A stretch of 64,000 bases of DNA from Hybos culiciformis (lineage: Eukaryota > Arthropoda > Insecta > Diptera > Hybotidae): contig OZ023275.1 in the NCBI GenBank assembly GCA_964007475.1, positions 14,301,829-14,365,828 of the forward strand. The letters run 5' to 3'. The notes below the pieces were generated by a model. It saw nothing but the letters and a program-made list of their open reading frames with translations. It was not told where the DNA came from and searched no databases. Below are positions 11,399 to 23,748 of this stretch, one piece after another. Numbering within the stretch: the first letter of the stretch is position 1; each line of letters starts with the position of its first letter. The position numbers and the translations under genes were made by a program.

Positions 11399-11884
11399 TT
11401 ATCTAATTTTTATTAGCTTTCTTTCCTTTGAGTTGGATTGATTTTTTGCTAGAGAAAATCCATTGCCGAAAATTCCTCCTAAAACAAATGCAGCACCACC
11501 AGCTACCGCTATTCCTTTTAAACTTTCCTTGTCAGCTTTTTGTTTAACATATTCTTCCAATGTTATAACTTGTTGATTATTCGGTTCTATTTGAAGAAAT
11601 GCTCTACAATATTTTAACGCCTCAGCATATTTCTTGAGTCGTGTTTCACCTATTGCTAAATAATAAATGTAATCTCTTTTCCCTTCTTGAGGACGTGAAG
11701 CTAAATCTTCGAGCAGCAATACACCTTTTTGAATGTCTGGTGTAAAACCACTTCTCACCAAACACCAAGCATACTCAAATTGTGTCTTAAAACTAACATT
11801 TTGTGATTCTAATTCTCTGTGATAGTTTTTTTCGAATTTGTATAATTCTGCCTGGGGAACAATTTCATTTAATAATTCTTCCAT
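11399..11884 (-). CDS. Fis1: mitochondrial fission 1 protein (Fis1)
   Basis: This intact 161-residue frame matches insect Fis1 from its first residue: MEELLNEIVP, an N-terminal helix containing LYKFEKNYHRELES, then the tandem TPR-like helices with FEYAWCLVRS (residues 36-45), IQKGVLLLEDL (51-61) and the hallmark RDYIYYLAIGETRLKKYAEA (70-89) followed by LKYCRAFLQIEPNNQ. Residues 124-142 (GIAVAGGAAFVLGGIFGNG) form the single C-terminal anchor. In known Fis1 this places the protein in the mitochondrial and peroxisomal outer membrane with the TPR domain in the cytosol, where it acts in membrane fission and mitochondrial quality control. The basic tail after the anchor (LAKNQSNSKERKLIKIR) is about 17 residues. 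The frame has no intron. No poly(A) tract follows it on its own strand, so there is no direct sign of retroposition. The start is fixed by the conserved N terminus. Confidence 0.95.
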   Translation of the reverse strand: MEELLNEIVPQAELYKFEKNYHRELESQNVSFKTQFEYAWCLVRSGFTPDIQKGVLLLEDLASRPQEGKRDYIYYLAIGETRLKKYAEALKYCRAFLQIEPNNQQVITLEEYVKQKADKESLKGIAVAGGAAFVLGGIFGNGFSLAKNQSNSKERKLIKIR

Positions 11885-14811
11885 AATTTTAATGAATTTT
11901 TATTTTATTTTTTTTAATTATATATTTGTCCAATATAATTAATATTTAAATCTGATTTCTTTTTTGTTTCTGGAAAACACGACGAAATACGTAATAATGG
12001 TAGGCTCATCATATTTTCAGATATTATGTCTAAAATTCTTAGTGTTCTCATTTGTTTCATATTTTTCTCATTTAGGGCAACCATATTACATTTCCAATGG
12101 CATTACTAGTAAATCTTTGATCAAATTATTCTCAAAATTTAAATCAAATGATTTTTTATATATAAAAAATTACAAAAAAGTTGTTCACCCTCTTAAATTT
12201 TAACACATGTGAATACGAGAAAATATGAAAATACGATGAGCCTGGCAATAAAAGGTCTTATAGGTCAAGCTTTCAAAAAAAATATAGTTGCATTAAAATT
12301 TTTTATATGTTAATATATCATTAGAATAGAAACGTAGTTTAAGTTTATTAAGTTTTTGAATGTCCAAATAAATAACGTATAAACAAAATATGTATATTAA
12401 TTGCTTCAAATTATATTGTATATTTTTAATTGAATTTTATCATGGTTTTGCGTATTTTATTTTTATATGTTGTTTATGTTATATGCTTTGTCATACAAAA
12501 AAAAAGTATATGTAGTAGTTAGTATATTACTATTCCATTATTGTGTAATATTTTTTTTTATCAAATTTATCAAAAAGCTTTGTACATATCAAGTCTGAAG
12601 TAAAGTAGAAAAAAAAAAAATACATTTTAACCATTTTTTTTTTTCTTCAAAAAAAAAAAAAGTTAAAATTTGAAAATAAAAATAAATAAAATGATTACAC
12701 AAGAAAAGTTTCATTTTCCGAAGCGAAAAAATATTGTTTTTTAGTGTTGTTATTATTATTATTATTTTTTTTTTTTAATTTAAATTTTTGCTTAATACAA
12801 AGAACGTTTGAATTTTTATATTTTTAATATTAAAATATTTTGCTTTATTTTTATTTTTTTTTCATTTTATTTTTTACATACAATATTTTTATTTTTATTT
12901 TTTTTTTTGAAGAATATGTTCTAAAAAGCTTTGTGGTGAAACGTCGTTCTAAGATGAAAATGAAAGAACACAAACATTTTATGTTAAAAAAAAAAAAAAA
13001 ATTAAAACACAAAATTATTACAAAAAATAACAAAAAAGATAAAGTATTCTGATTAAAAAAGAATTTTTATTTTTTTCTTTTACATGCTTTATAAAATAAA
13101 ATTATTTTTTTGTAAATATCCCACATACTTAGAAATAGTATAGAAAAATGTAAAGCTTATTTTTTTGTTTATAAATATTTTTCGTAAATAATTAAAATAA
13201 CGTACAAAATTTCTTAAATTGAAGGATTTGAACTATTTATATATAACTTTGATCAGGCAAACTTGAGGAAAATTTTTACGATAGAAATTTTATATTTAAA
13301 TCTATGTTGTTAATGTATTATTAATTAGTTGATAATTAATAATTTATAAAAAACAAGATATATACAATACAACTTCATAAATGACGTATGGAGTCGGTTT
13401 TCAACATTTCGATTTAAGATACTTCAATTTTAAGACATCTTCTTCATAACGTATTTTTTTTAAGATTCCTTTAATACCTTAATACCAAGAATAACCATTT
13501 TTGTCATAATATAAACTCTAGTGTGAATCCTTGGAAACAACCTAACAATTTCTAACAATTTTCAAAGTCCCTCCAACACACTTATTTTCCTCAAAATCAA
13601 TTAAAAAATTTAATAAAAAATGTAATTAATATAAATTTTATAAGAATAGTATTTTGAATCTTCGTTGGAAGAAGTATCGAAGTGAATGAGATTGCACGTA
13701 TTTTGGCATTAAATGAATTGAAATCAATTAGGCAGTTTATTAGTTATAACCATTTTAGTGAATGACTGACGGCATATGTATGTGATCCGTTTTGTCATTT
13801 TTGATGGAAAACAGAATAAAAAAAAAGATTTTCTATACGTTCAAAAATTAATTTAATTTATTAAACTTGAAATTTTAGTTAGTTTACGAATTAAAAGAAT
13901 TTTTTTTATTTGGAGTTTCAACTTTCTAAAGTTGTTACTAAATCGTTTTTTATTTCATTTGTATCATTAATCATAATTTGTTCTAATTTCTCATATTAAT
14001 TGAATCTCTAGGTATTCGATAGTTTACATAGAATGTTTCCAATTTTAACCCTTTTCATACAAAAAAAATTTGTATTCAATAAAACTATACTAATGTGTAA
14101 CAAAAATGAAGAAATAAAAATTAAATGAAGTATTTGCAAATATAATGTTCTATACGTATATAAAAAAATAACATTTTTTTCCCTAATTTGAAGAACTGAA
14201 AACTTTTTCAAAAAAAAAAAAAACTGAGAAAGTATTAATATTATGTAAATTTTTCATTTTCTTATTTTTTTTTTTTTTATTTTTCTTTGCGAAAAAAAAA
14301 GGGAGAAAATTAATTATGAATTAATTATAATCACATTACGTTAAAATTTGAATTTGATTAATAACGTCTTATTTCTTCTAATTAGAGTTTCTTTATTTTT
14401 TTTTTATAATATTATTGAATAGAATTAGGTATAATATGTAGGTATGAATTTATTGAATATGAATAATGACTTTCTCAGGATATAATATATTTAATTTGTA
14501 TAATTTTTACTTCACCCATAAAAAAAATTAATATTAAAAAGAATCTATATATATATATACATTTTATTTACTAATGATGTATAGAAGTTTAAAATAATAT
14601 ATACAAGTATATATAAAGACAATTTTTGACACTTTCACTTATCGTAGGGATAAAATTATATGGCGCAAAAATTATCTACATTCAATTGCCTTTCAAATGA
14701 CATTACTATAGTTAATTTTTGAGACGCGTCTTTTTAAATGACATCAAAAACTGGGAACATATTGAACAAAAAATAAGAAAACGAGCCCGTACGCAGACTT
14801 TTTCTACCTAG
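11885..14811. other. AT-rich intergenic stretch upstream of Fis1, no gene seen
   Basis: It should hold the Fis1 promoter near 11885-12100, but no core element stands out from the A/T background. The rest is homopolymers, including a short (ATT)n at about 12746-12764, with no supported exon. Confidence 0.45.
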
Positions 14812-14962
14812 TGTATACCAAAAAAAATATTTACATTATGTGTATACTATGTTGATTTTATTCTATGCTGAATTTTTATGTGCACATTAGGCGCTCATGG
14901 TATACAAAAAAAATTGAATACTGTGTTGATTTTTTTCTGGGTAGAGTTTTTTTGTGCATACA
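14812..14962 (+). repeat. imperfect ~70-bp tandem duplication
   Basis: The segment at about 14812-14883 (GTATACC, an A-run, then ATACTATGTTGATTTTATTC and TTTTTATGTGCAC) recurs at about 14899-14962 as GGTATAC, an A-run, ATACTGTGTTGATTTTTTTC and TTTTTTTGTGCATAC. It leads into the hAT-like end at 15080 and may be part of the same old element. Confidence 0.5.
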
Positions 14963-14989
14963 GTAGCACAGTAGTAAATTTCGAATGCA

Positions 14990-15080
14990 TTTGCATGTTC
15001 TTGACTACAAATCGATTGGCGCTATATTCGTTAGGCGCCCTGTGCAAGTGCACATCATGCACATAGCTGGACTGGCCCTG
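14990..15080 (-). mobile_element. possible hAT-type transposon end
   Basis: Read on the minus strand from 15080 the sequence begins CAGGGCCAGTCCAGC, a form common among hAT termini, and continues into GCACAGGGCGCC about 35 bases inside. The subterminal GGCGCC word also occurs in the hAT remnants at 473 and 24139. No partner end or target duplication was found, so this is a solo or truncated end at best. Confidence 0.35.
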
Positions 15081-15186
15081 GTGATATAGTGTAGTATTAT
15101 TATTCTAGTGTAGTATTTGGATGTGCAAGTCAACTAAATTGTCTAATATTGGTGTTATAACAATTATTTTTGGTTTTTTGTAGTAT

Positions 15187-15194
15187 CCTAATAG
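15187..15194 (+). repeat. left target-site duplication of the foldback-like element
   Basis: CCTAATAG here is repeated exactly at 16664-16671, directly flanking the element on both sides. Confidence 0.8.
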
Positions 15195-15670
15195 GATGCA
15201 TGTCAGTTGTACAATTACCAGTTGTACAATTTTTTTGTACCAGTTGTACAATACAAAATACCACTTGTACAATTTAAAATTTAATTGTACATCTGGTTTT
15301 TTTGGATTGTACAAGTGGTAAAAAGATTCCACTTGTACAATTGACCACTTGTACAGAGAAGAACCATTTGTACAGACTAGTGCCAGTTGTACAATCCAGT
15401 TGTACATTTTAGACCAGTTGTACAATCTCGATTTTTTCGAATTAACCACTTGTACAATTTTTGACCAGTTGTACAATCTTTTTTTTTTTTGTAATTTACC
15501 ACTTGTACAATTTTTGACCACTTGTACAATCTATATTTTATAGAATTAACGGCTACATGACATAACCGCGAATGTCATAATTAAACCGCGAATGTCATAA
15601 ACAAAAATCCTCGCGGCCTTATTTTATTTTTAAAAGTGAAATAAGACCGTGACCAAAAAAAAAGTTTATC

Positions 15671-15960
15671 GGAGGTCTAATTTCATTTTTATAAATGAAA
15701 TAAGGCCGCGTAATCTTGTAAGGTGAGCACAAAGGGCAGGGGGCAGCAGGGCGGCGGGCGGGCGGTTGGTCAGTGGGATTTGCGGCGCCAGCAAGATCGG
15801 AGGTCTAATTTCATTTTTATAAATGAAATAAGACCGCGTAATTTTGTGAGATGAACAAACAGGTCAGAGGGCAGCGGGCCTTGCTGTCCCGTGCCCTGTG
15901 TGCTCACCTCACAAGATCGGAGGTCTAATTTCATTTTTATAAATGAAATAAGGCCGTGTA
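15671..15960 (+). repeat. internal direct repeats in the foldback core
   Basis: A unit starting GGAGGTCTAATTTCATTTTT and continuing ATAAATGAAATAAG occurs at 15671, 15799 and 15919. Each contains its own small hairpin (ATTTCAT...ATGAAAT). The spacers are GC-rich with GGGCAG- and GCAGGGC-type words. Diverged inverted versions follow at about 16108-16220, so the core folds as well. Confidence 0.75.
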
Positions 15961-16017
15961 ATCTTGTGTGGAAAACACACAGGGCAGGGGCCAGCAGGGC
16001 GACGAGCGGACAGTTAG

Positions 16018-16055
16018 TCAGTGGGATTTGCGGCTGGCGCCGCAAATCCCACTGA
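16018..16055. repeat. perfect 17-bp-arm palindrome at the centre of the foldback core
   Basis: TCAGTGGGATTTGCGGC at 16018-16034 is followed after 4 bases by its exact reverse complement at 16039-16055. A near copy of the left arm also occurs at about 15769-15785. Confidence 0.9.
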
Positions 16056-16663
16056 TCAACCGTCCGCCCTCCGCCTGCTGCCCTGTGTGCTCACCTCACA
16101 AGATTTTTTATTGAAGTCTTATTTCATTTTGAAACATGAAATTACTACGCGGCCTTATTTCATTTATAAAAATGGAATTAGCCCTCCGAAATTTTATTTT
16201 TTTTTCAAAGTGAAATAAGGTCGCTAGGACTTTTTTTGCGGCGAAGCGAATGGGATGCGGTAGCGGCACCCATTATGCACAACAGCTTTTCCATACATTT
16301 TGCTTATTTTTTCACGGTTATAACTTTAACATAGAGATTGTACAACTGGTCAAAAATTGTACAAGTGGTTAATTTTATAAAAATAAATATTGAACACCTG
16401 GTCCAACATTGTACAAGTGGTTAATTTGAGAAAAAAAGGATTGTACAACTGGTCTAAAATGTACAAGTGGTGAAAACTGAATTGTACAAGTGGTACAATT
16501 GGATAAATCGATTGTACAACTGGTAAATTGTACAACTGGTCAATTGTGCAACTGGATTATTTTTTACCAGTTGTACAGAGAAAAAATACCAGTTGTACAA
16601 TTTTTTTCTCCATACAAATTGAAAAATTGTACAACTGGTAATTGTACAAGTGGCACTCACCCT

Positions 16664-16671
16664 CCTAATAG
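16664..16671 (+). repeat. right target-site duplication of the foldback-like element
   Basis: CCTAATAG, identical to 15187-15194. Confidence 0.8.
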
Positions 16672-19600
16672 CCTTTACATACATAATTAGACTTTACATA
16701 CACAAGTTATGATCGCATATTAGAGCTCAATTTTTTATTTACTCAACTCAAAAAAATAATTATTCATAAGAAAATTGAGATTCATTGGCTTTTGCATAAT
16801 TATTTTTTTAATAAAAAATTTGTTCCACAAGTTTAAATCTTATTATACTTAATTTATGCTAATAGTATATCACGTTTTATTTTAAGAATAATAATCATAC
16901 TATTCATACTAATATTTCTCGGAATATTAAAGAATGGACATGGTATAAATATATTATACATCCTTACATAATAATTATAAAAATTTCTTTATCGCAGAGT
17001 GGTGAATGTTTTCCCTTGCAATCTGATTATCACATTTGACTTAATAATAACAAGGATCAATATCTACAAAATTATAATTAGACAAAGGCAAAGAGTTTTT
17101 CCTCACTAAATTGTTATTAAATTTTCCAAAAACTTCACGTATCAAAATTTTAGATAAAATCTATAGAATCTTTATACTGATATTCTTAATAAAAATATCA
17201 ACTTTCTTTGGTTTTTTCTTGAAAACAAAAAAAGTATATATGTACATATAAACAAAATTTTAAATCGAAAAAAAATTGCGTACCTAATGCTATTTAATTT
17301 TTTTTTTCTTTTTGTTCCTTATGGTTTTTGACTTTAGAATTTATATGTTATCATTTTTATTGCATATTATGTGTTGGGAATTTACTTATATTTTAATATG
17401 TTCTTATCTTCAGATGACACGTTTTGTGGTAAATTTTGTTTTCCAATATTATATTTGTAAAAACAAAAACAAAAAAAAAAAGAAAAGAAAATCGTTATTC
17501 TTATCCCTTATTTGTTAAGTTTTATACACTTCATGCCAAAGTAGATATTCTGAAGAAATTGTACCAACAAAAATTACCAATAAATTTCAATTTTAATTTT
17601 TTTTTTGTTCTTGTTTTTTTTTTTTTTAATATTATAAGAAACGTACAAACATTAAATTTTGCGCGTAAAAAAATTGAAAATTATTAGTATTTCAAAGTTT
17701 GGTTTTTTTGGTAACAAGGTACTCTTCAGTTGTAGTTCAAAAAATAAAATAGAATTAAAGAAAATAAAATGTTTTGAAAAACTTTTGAATTGGAACATTA
17801 TAGGTTCTTACTGTAAATTATTTTTTTAACAACCTGTATGTAATAGTTTTTTCTTAAACAACTTTATATTATTTATTTAAAATTTTGATTATGATCTATT
17901 AACATTTTCAATAGAAATTCATAGAATTGATGGAAAACAGACCACTTGGATATTAAAGATTGAAAAGTAATGTAGTTTCATAGTACAATGTGTATTCTCG
18001 AGTTAGAGAAAGAGTTGTTAACAATAAGATAAAACTTTTTTTAAAGGTAATGTAAAAATATTAAAATATATAAAATATTCTCTCAGATTCAAAAACTATA
18101 CTTTGTTATACGACAGAAATTAAGCATGTTTCTACCATATAGCGATCACATATAAGGAAACTTTTTAAGTAAAGGTGTAATAATAAAGTAATTTTTTTTG
18201 TTTTTACATAAATGTAATTCTTTTTTATGAGAAAAATAATCTGTGGTGTTGGTGATACTTTACCGATGGCATAACATTCTTATAGTGCGTAGTTAAAATT
18301 ATTTTATTTCTATTATTTTAACTTTTTTTTTTTTGTGAAGAAAATAATGTGTATTGCGCGTGAAGAATCCCATATGTTCAAATGTTTCTTTAATATCTAA
18401 AAATGTAAGAAATATATATCTAAGTAAGTACTTACTATATATATAAGAAAAAAAAAACTACCATAAAAATCACATTCAAAATTTATACGCGCGAAATTTT
18501 TCATCATTTTAAACTCGTTACACAATTGTGTTTTAGTGGTTACAGGAATATATATATATAAAAGTATAATAATAATGGGATTTTTTCTACCTTAAAGTAT
18601 AGTAGGGAGTTTTTTGTTTTTAATATTAGAATTTTCTGTTAATGGAATATAAAAGTAGATTATATTAAAATATTATGCATAATATTTTATGTTAAAAATA
18701 ATTTTTTTTGAATGAAATATGTATGTAAATTGTAAGCATATTCTATGTATACATAAGTGTTTTTACCTGAATGGTTAAAATTTCGAAGCTTAGAAATGAT
18801 TCAATAACATCACAGGAAGAATTTCCTTTAATTTTAATTTATTGAGATAAGTAAAACGTAAAGAATTATTTACCTATTGTCGAAAGAATTCTGTCAATTT
18901 ACATACGAAAGTATAAATCATATTAATTATTAAACATTAATTAATTTCAATTAAAATTTAGTAATTTCAATTAAAATGGTGTCTTTTTATTCGGAAGCTT
19001 ATATTCTGTTTCAAGTAATTTTCAAAACTAATGAGACTGAAAAAGTTTTAAATAAATGAACTTGTTGTAGAATCTTAGTCAATAACAAAAATTATTTCAT
19101 TAAGTAACAATAAACATATTTTGGCGAGATATTTATTTCGAATTATTTTATATATATATAAAAATTGTTAGTTTGTCTAATGGACTGGAGAAATTTATTG
19201 GTCTTATTAATAGACGTTAGTTTGGTATTTAATCCAAGTACAATAATGCATTTTAGAAACTTTTTTCCTTATAAAGAAATATTTTAATACCAATTTTTCC
19301 ACATCTATAGTTTCTTAAATATTTGCATACATACTTTTTTGTTCGACATATTAACTCCAGTTATTAAAGGAAAATTTTCAGTTTAATATTTTGTGACAAC
19401 TCAAGTCAAACTAATATGTATGAAAAATATAATAAAATTTGAGAGGCGAAAACAGGAAATCTTACACTTTCAAATAAATTTTATGAAATTTATACTATTA
19501 ATTGAGAGTATAAGAGTTATGTAGATCAAAACTTCAAAGCAATTATTTAGATTCATACAGGAAACTGATAAATTTTTTTGCTTATTATTTAAGAATTATT

Positions 19601-21360
19601 TTTTACTTGAAATTTCTGAAAAATTATTAAATTGCTATCTAATAAACAAACACCTCACTAATAAACTCTAGCCAGAATTCAAAATGAAACTTCCAAAGAA
19701 AGCGATAACAATTCCAAATTCTTTGAACGGAATGACCATCAATTTAAGACACGAAGTGAACTTAATGTAATATTAAAAAATGTTCTTATATGGTTTATGT
19801 TAAAAGAAGATAGTAATGTAATTTTTAAGACTAGAGTCAGAAGTTTATCAAAAATTATAAACCTCTAGAATGAAAAATTAACATTCAATTAATAAGGAAT
19901 GAAAATAAAATTTCATATAATTTAAATAAAAATTAAATTGTATAACACTCATCTCAAGAATTGTTAATAAAAGGTATCAAGTGAATCATTCTGATAAGTC
20001 CTAATCTTGATGCCAGGACGAAACAATTCAACAATCTTTCAGTAATTTCAAGTAATAGATTTTATAAGTTTCCTGTGTGAATATAAACAATTGCTTTCAG
20101 ATTATATTACTATCTAAAAAAGTTATATTTTCGAGCAGATAAAAATTTAAAAGAAGATCGTTTGGCTAATATTAAGATAAAATTAAGAAATTCGAATTGT
20201 TAAAAAAAAAGAATATATTATAGGTATAATACATTATTTCTAAATTAGTTGTAGGTACACTAAAAATAAATTATATGAATTAAAATAAGTGGTTTTTATA
20301 AAATATGTACCAACTTTTAAATATAAATAAATAAAATCTAACATGAATTAATTGTTAACTAAAATTTGTCAAAAAAAATAAGGATTAAAAAAATTGTCAA
20401 TTAAATACAAAAAGAAAAATTGTGTACAATTTTTTAAACTTTATGACAAGTTACTAAACAAATTATATTGTACCTTTGATATACTATTTACAGGTATGAA
20501 AAATATTTAAGTTAAATTGAGTATAAATCAAAAATTTTACCAAATTCTTAATCTTCATTTATTTTGCGTATTTTTTTCAAGATCCCATTACTCAAATAGA
20601 ATACGATGTAATCGTCTTATGTTTGAATTGATTTTCATTCTTATATCTCTGACGTTTAATGAAATTATAAGTAAAATATTAAGTTATTAATGAAACAATT
20701 TACGGTTGATACGGTATTCGAAGATAATATTTAATGTTGTGGTTACACACAACTATTTTTTCAATAAATGATACAAATCTCTAAAGTAATTTTGTATTAA
20801 AAAAAATTATTTCATTCACATTTCTTAACAGTTCAATATGAGGTCAGTCGCATATTTACTTTTATTCTTTGAATTGAATTGTAGAGTAGCTACTTATCAA
20901 TAATTAAGTTTATTTTAATTGAATTGTTAAAATAAATAAAATCTGAATTTTATTTTGAATAAATAGAGGACATATTATAAATTTTGTTTGCACACATGTT
21001 TTTTTTTTAGGACCATCCAATATTTCAATTTAAATTATAATTTGCCGCAATGGAATTTATATTCAAATCTTTTTTTTTATATCTTTATATATATTATATA
21101 TATTTATGACTAAAATATTGAATAATTTACTTTAATATCTAATAAGCTTAAATACTTAAAAAAGTTTAAAAATATTATGCTGTCGATGATGTGGTCAATA
21201 AATGAAATCGTTTCTTAAAAATGGTTGTTGAAAAATATAGCTAGATTTTTCTTTTATTAATTACTCAATTTAGTGATCCAATACTAGAAATGTTCCAACT
21301 GCTACTCAATTGATGAGATCTATGACATTAAAATATTTTCGCAACACAGACTCTCGAATA
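16672..21360. other. long AT-rich intergenic stretch, no gene seen
   Basis: The frames found here are short and dominated by K, N, I and F codons and A/T runs, for example around 17280-17690. No splice-bounded exon, tRNA boxes or bounded repeat could be supported. Confidence 0.45.
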
Positions 21361-21955
21361 TTTGGACCAAATAAAATTTTGTATGGCTCAAAATAGCAGT
21401 TCCTTATGTGAATTTAATTGCAACCATCTGAATTCGATAATCGATGTCTCGCTTAAATCCTGAAGATGCCTTTGCCAAATATTCTAGCATGATTCTAGTG
21501 ATGTTCTGTTTGTGTTTGATCTATTGAGAGGTAACACCATTTGTGCGGACTTGTGGAGCTGAATCCTAACTCAAGAGTACTCCGTCACACAAGACTTCTT
21601 CGAGAACATACTTTTGAGTCCAGGTATGCGAACCATGAGTCTATAAATAGGTGTTTTATTTCATTCAATAGGTTCTGCTCCTTATACTCACCACAGGTCT
21701 CACGTGAGGTGTTCAAAGGTAGGGTCATTAATTCTATGTCTTGATGCTGTGAGATAGCTTCTTATACAAGTATTCTTTTGTTTTATTTTAACTTTTATTT
21801 TTCTTTATATTTTATTTTGAATTTTTTTATATAATCAGTAAATTTTTTGACTTCTATTATTTTGTAGAGATTGTTTTGATTAATTTTTTAGCAATTTTAT
21901 ATTGTTGCTTTTACAGGCAAGAAAAATAAATAAATAAAATAAAAATAAAATTAAA
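21360..21955 (+). mobile_element. 3' end of a non-LTR retrotransposon (LINE), decayed
   Basis: The sequence encodes, across several frames, the C-terminal landmarks of a LINE reverse-transcriptase protein: DVLFVFDLLRGNTICADLWS at about 21498-21557, then RVLRHTRLLREHTF and, at about 21650-21735, NRCFISFNRF ... SREVFKGRVINSM. The last parallels the usual ...FxPFTxRLWNSLP ... VFKxRV ending, with LWNSLP degraded to FCSLYS. Stops and frameshifts separate the parts. The 3' tail is an AAATA-type repeat at about 21925-21953. Its 5' end is truncated. A Jockey-like clade is possible but not settled. Confidence 0.6.
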
Positions 21956-23740
21956 CAATGACATCAGATGATCAACGGTTTCGCATTTATCACATTTTCT
22001 CTAATAGTGTACAAGTGTGCTTTACTTATAAATTATAATATCTGTTATTGAAGCCAACATAAGAATGTTTCTCTACGTAACAAGTCTTAGAATAGCAACC
22101 TGCTTTGAATTTATGAAAATGACAAGTACTTTATAATTATGTTGATAATTCAAAATTTTCACAATAGTTTTTCACAAGGACTTCAAATAAGAAATTTTAA
22201 TTTATGCCATTGATTTTAATCTATCAAGAAAAAAAGTAAGACTGAATATTACAAATTTTTTAGAAGATTATTAGTTTTATATTTATAGTAGTATTTAGAA
22301 TTTAAGTTAATTTTTGTTAAAATCTGTAAAGGTTAAATGAAATAAATAAAATAAAATTTCTGATTCCAATAGTACAATATTAAACAAATGATTATACATA
22401 ATAATGCATATAATTGTCCCAAACGGACAAATAATTATTTTAATCCTAAATTATGATATTTGTTTTTGATAAAACCAATATATAAAACTAATAAATTAAT
22501 TTTATTCATCTTTATATCAAATTGAATGATTATTCCATCCTTAAAATATATACAAGTAAGAATTTTAAGTGTTTTATCATTTTGGGATAATAATGTGCTA
22601 AAAAATTATAATTATAAAGAAATTATTTGTTTTTCCTTTTTTTTTTTTGTGTTTTTTTAATTCATTTTGGACGCATTTTTTAAATGGGAAAATTTTCTTT
22701 TTTCTAAGAAACTGGAAACAACTTGTATCTTCTCCGATGAAAAACTTGTGTGTATATTTAACAGATTCTAGTGCAATTTATATTGAGCTACAAACATTAA
22801 TTTTGATCTTTTGTGCATAAAATTTTGCGAATAAAATTAAATTATTTGAATTGGATCTTACACTGTGGCTCTGGCTGTGGTGTGTATTGTGAACTTTCTT
22901 GTATACATTTTGTATTCATTTTCAAGATTGTCAAGCTTATGATAAGCTTATGATATCTATCTATTGAAGTAAGCTTTCGAATCATTACTTTTTGTTGAAT
23001 TTTATCACTGCTTAATGAAAACTGCAGTAAGAAATTTTAAGGATACCAGTATTTTCTCCTGGACTCCAATTTTGGAAAAGTTCATTTTCAACTCTTTTAG
23101 TTTTTTTTTTTTCTTTTTGGGTCTGTGCTATTAGGGTGGCACATACATATATATTTTTATAATGATTTTAACAAAAAAAAAAATAAATAAATATAAAAAC
23201 CTACATATTATTTTCGCTTTATAGTTGGCAAAGAAAAAAAAGCCACGCCCGGGATATATTATTTTACACATTTTTTTCAAAAAATATTTAATTTTTTTTT
23301 TATATTTACTTTTTTTTTTTGAGATTTTTTTTTTCTTTTTGCCAGATAATTACATTTAAATAAAATTAAAATTTCATGAAAGGTTTTTTCTCCGCGTATA
23401 AAATCCAACAACAAAACATTTATAAATATTATTCTCTTTCCAATTCAGTTTGCTACTGCTAATTGGGCAATAATATAAAAAAAAAAAAAAATTAAGTACC
23501 ATAGAAGAATATGAGGATTTTTATATCTTATTTAAATTTTCATAATAGGCATAGTTCTCGAGAAGAATTTTCTTTGATTTTAATAAACCTTAATATACAT
23601 AGATAAATATAAATTTTTTCCTAAAAACCATAGTTTAATCGTAACTTTATTTTGTGCATGTTATAATAAATTAAATGTGTAGTAAGTTCAGCAAAAAGGT
23701 AAAAATATACGCTTTGAAATATACTGACTTCTTATTTTTT
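21956..23740. other. AT-rich intergenic stretch, no gene seen
   Basis: Broken frames and A/T runs. A small direct repeat AAGCTTATGAT occurs twice in tandem at about 22935-22956. Nothing else is supported. Confidence 0.45.
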
Positions 23741-23748
23741 TTTATTTA

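Larger units (their letters stand above)
15195..16663. mobile_element. foldback-like DNA transposon with motif-packed inverted arms and a GC-rich palindromic core
   Basis: The element is 1469 bp, with an 8-bp duplication CCTAATAG on both sides. The left arm (15195-15537) holds about 16 copies, and the right arm (16336-16663) about 13, of a 12-14 bp motif, CCAGTTGTACAAT or CCACTTGTACAAT, mostly facing opposite ways in the two arms so that they can pair. The motif core TTGTACAA is itself a palindrome. The outer ends pair as CAGTTGTACAATTACCAG and the complement of CTGGTAATTGTACAAGTGG. The core (about 15545-16310) is GC-rich and has its own direct and inverted repeats. There is no coding frame of substance. 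The 8-bp duplication points to mobilisation by hAT machinery; the internal arm structure resembles Foldback elements. It is non-autonomous. Confidence 0.85.

Noticed and set aside
11399..11884. Fis1 as a processed retrocopy
   Set aside because: It lacks introns, but there is no poly(A) tract after it on its own strand and no target duplication was seen, so retroposition is not supported.
12840..13052. Overlapping frames on both strands
   Set aside because: Both are runs of F, I, K and Y codons through homopolymers; no balanced composition or splice site.
15105..15543. Two overlapping frames in the left foldback arm, with many VQL and CTI peptides
   Set aside because: They are translations of the TTGTACAA boxes, not genes.
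15770..16045. 91-codon minus-strand frame in the foldback element
   Set aside because: It is a translation of the internal direct repeats (the same ISFIKMKLDLRS peptide appears twice) and is explained by the repeat structure.
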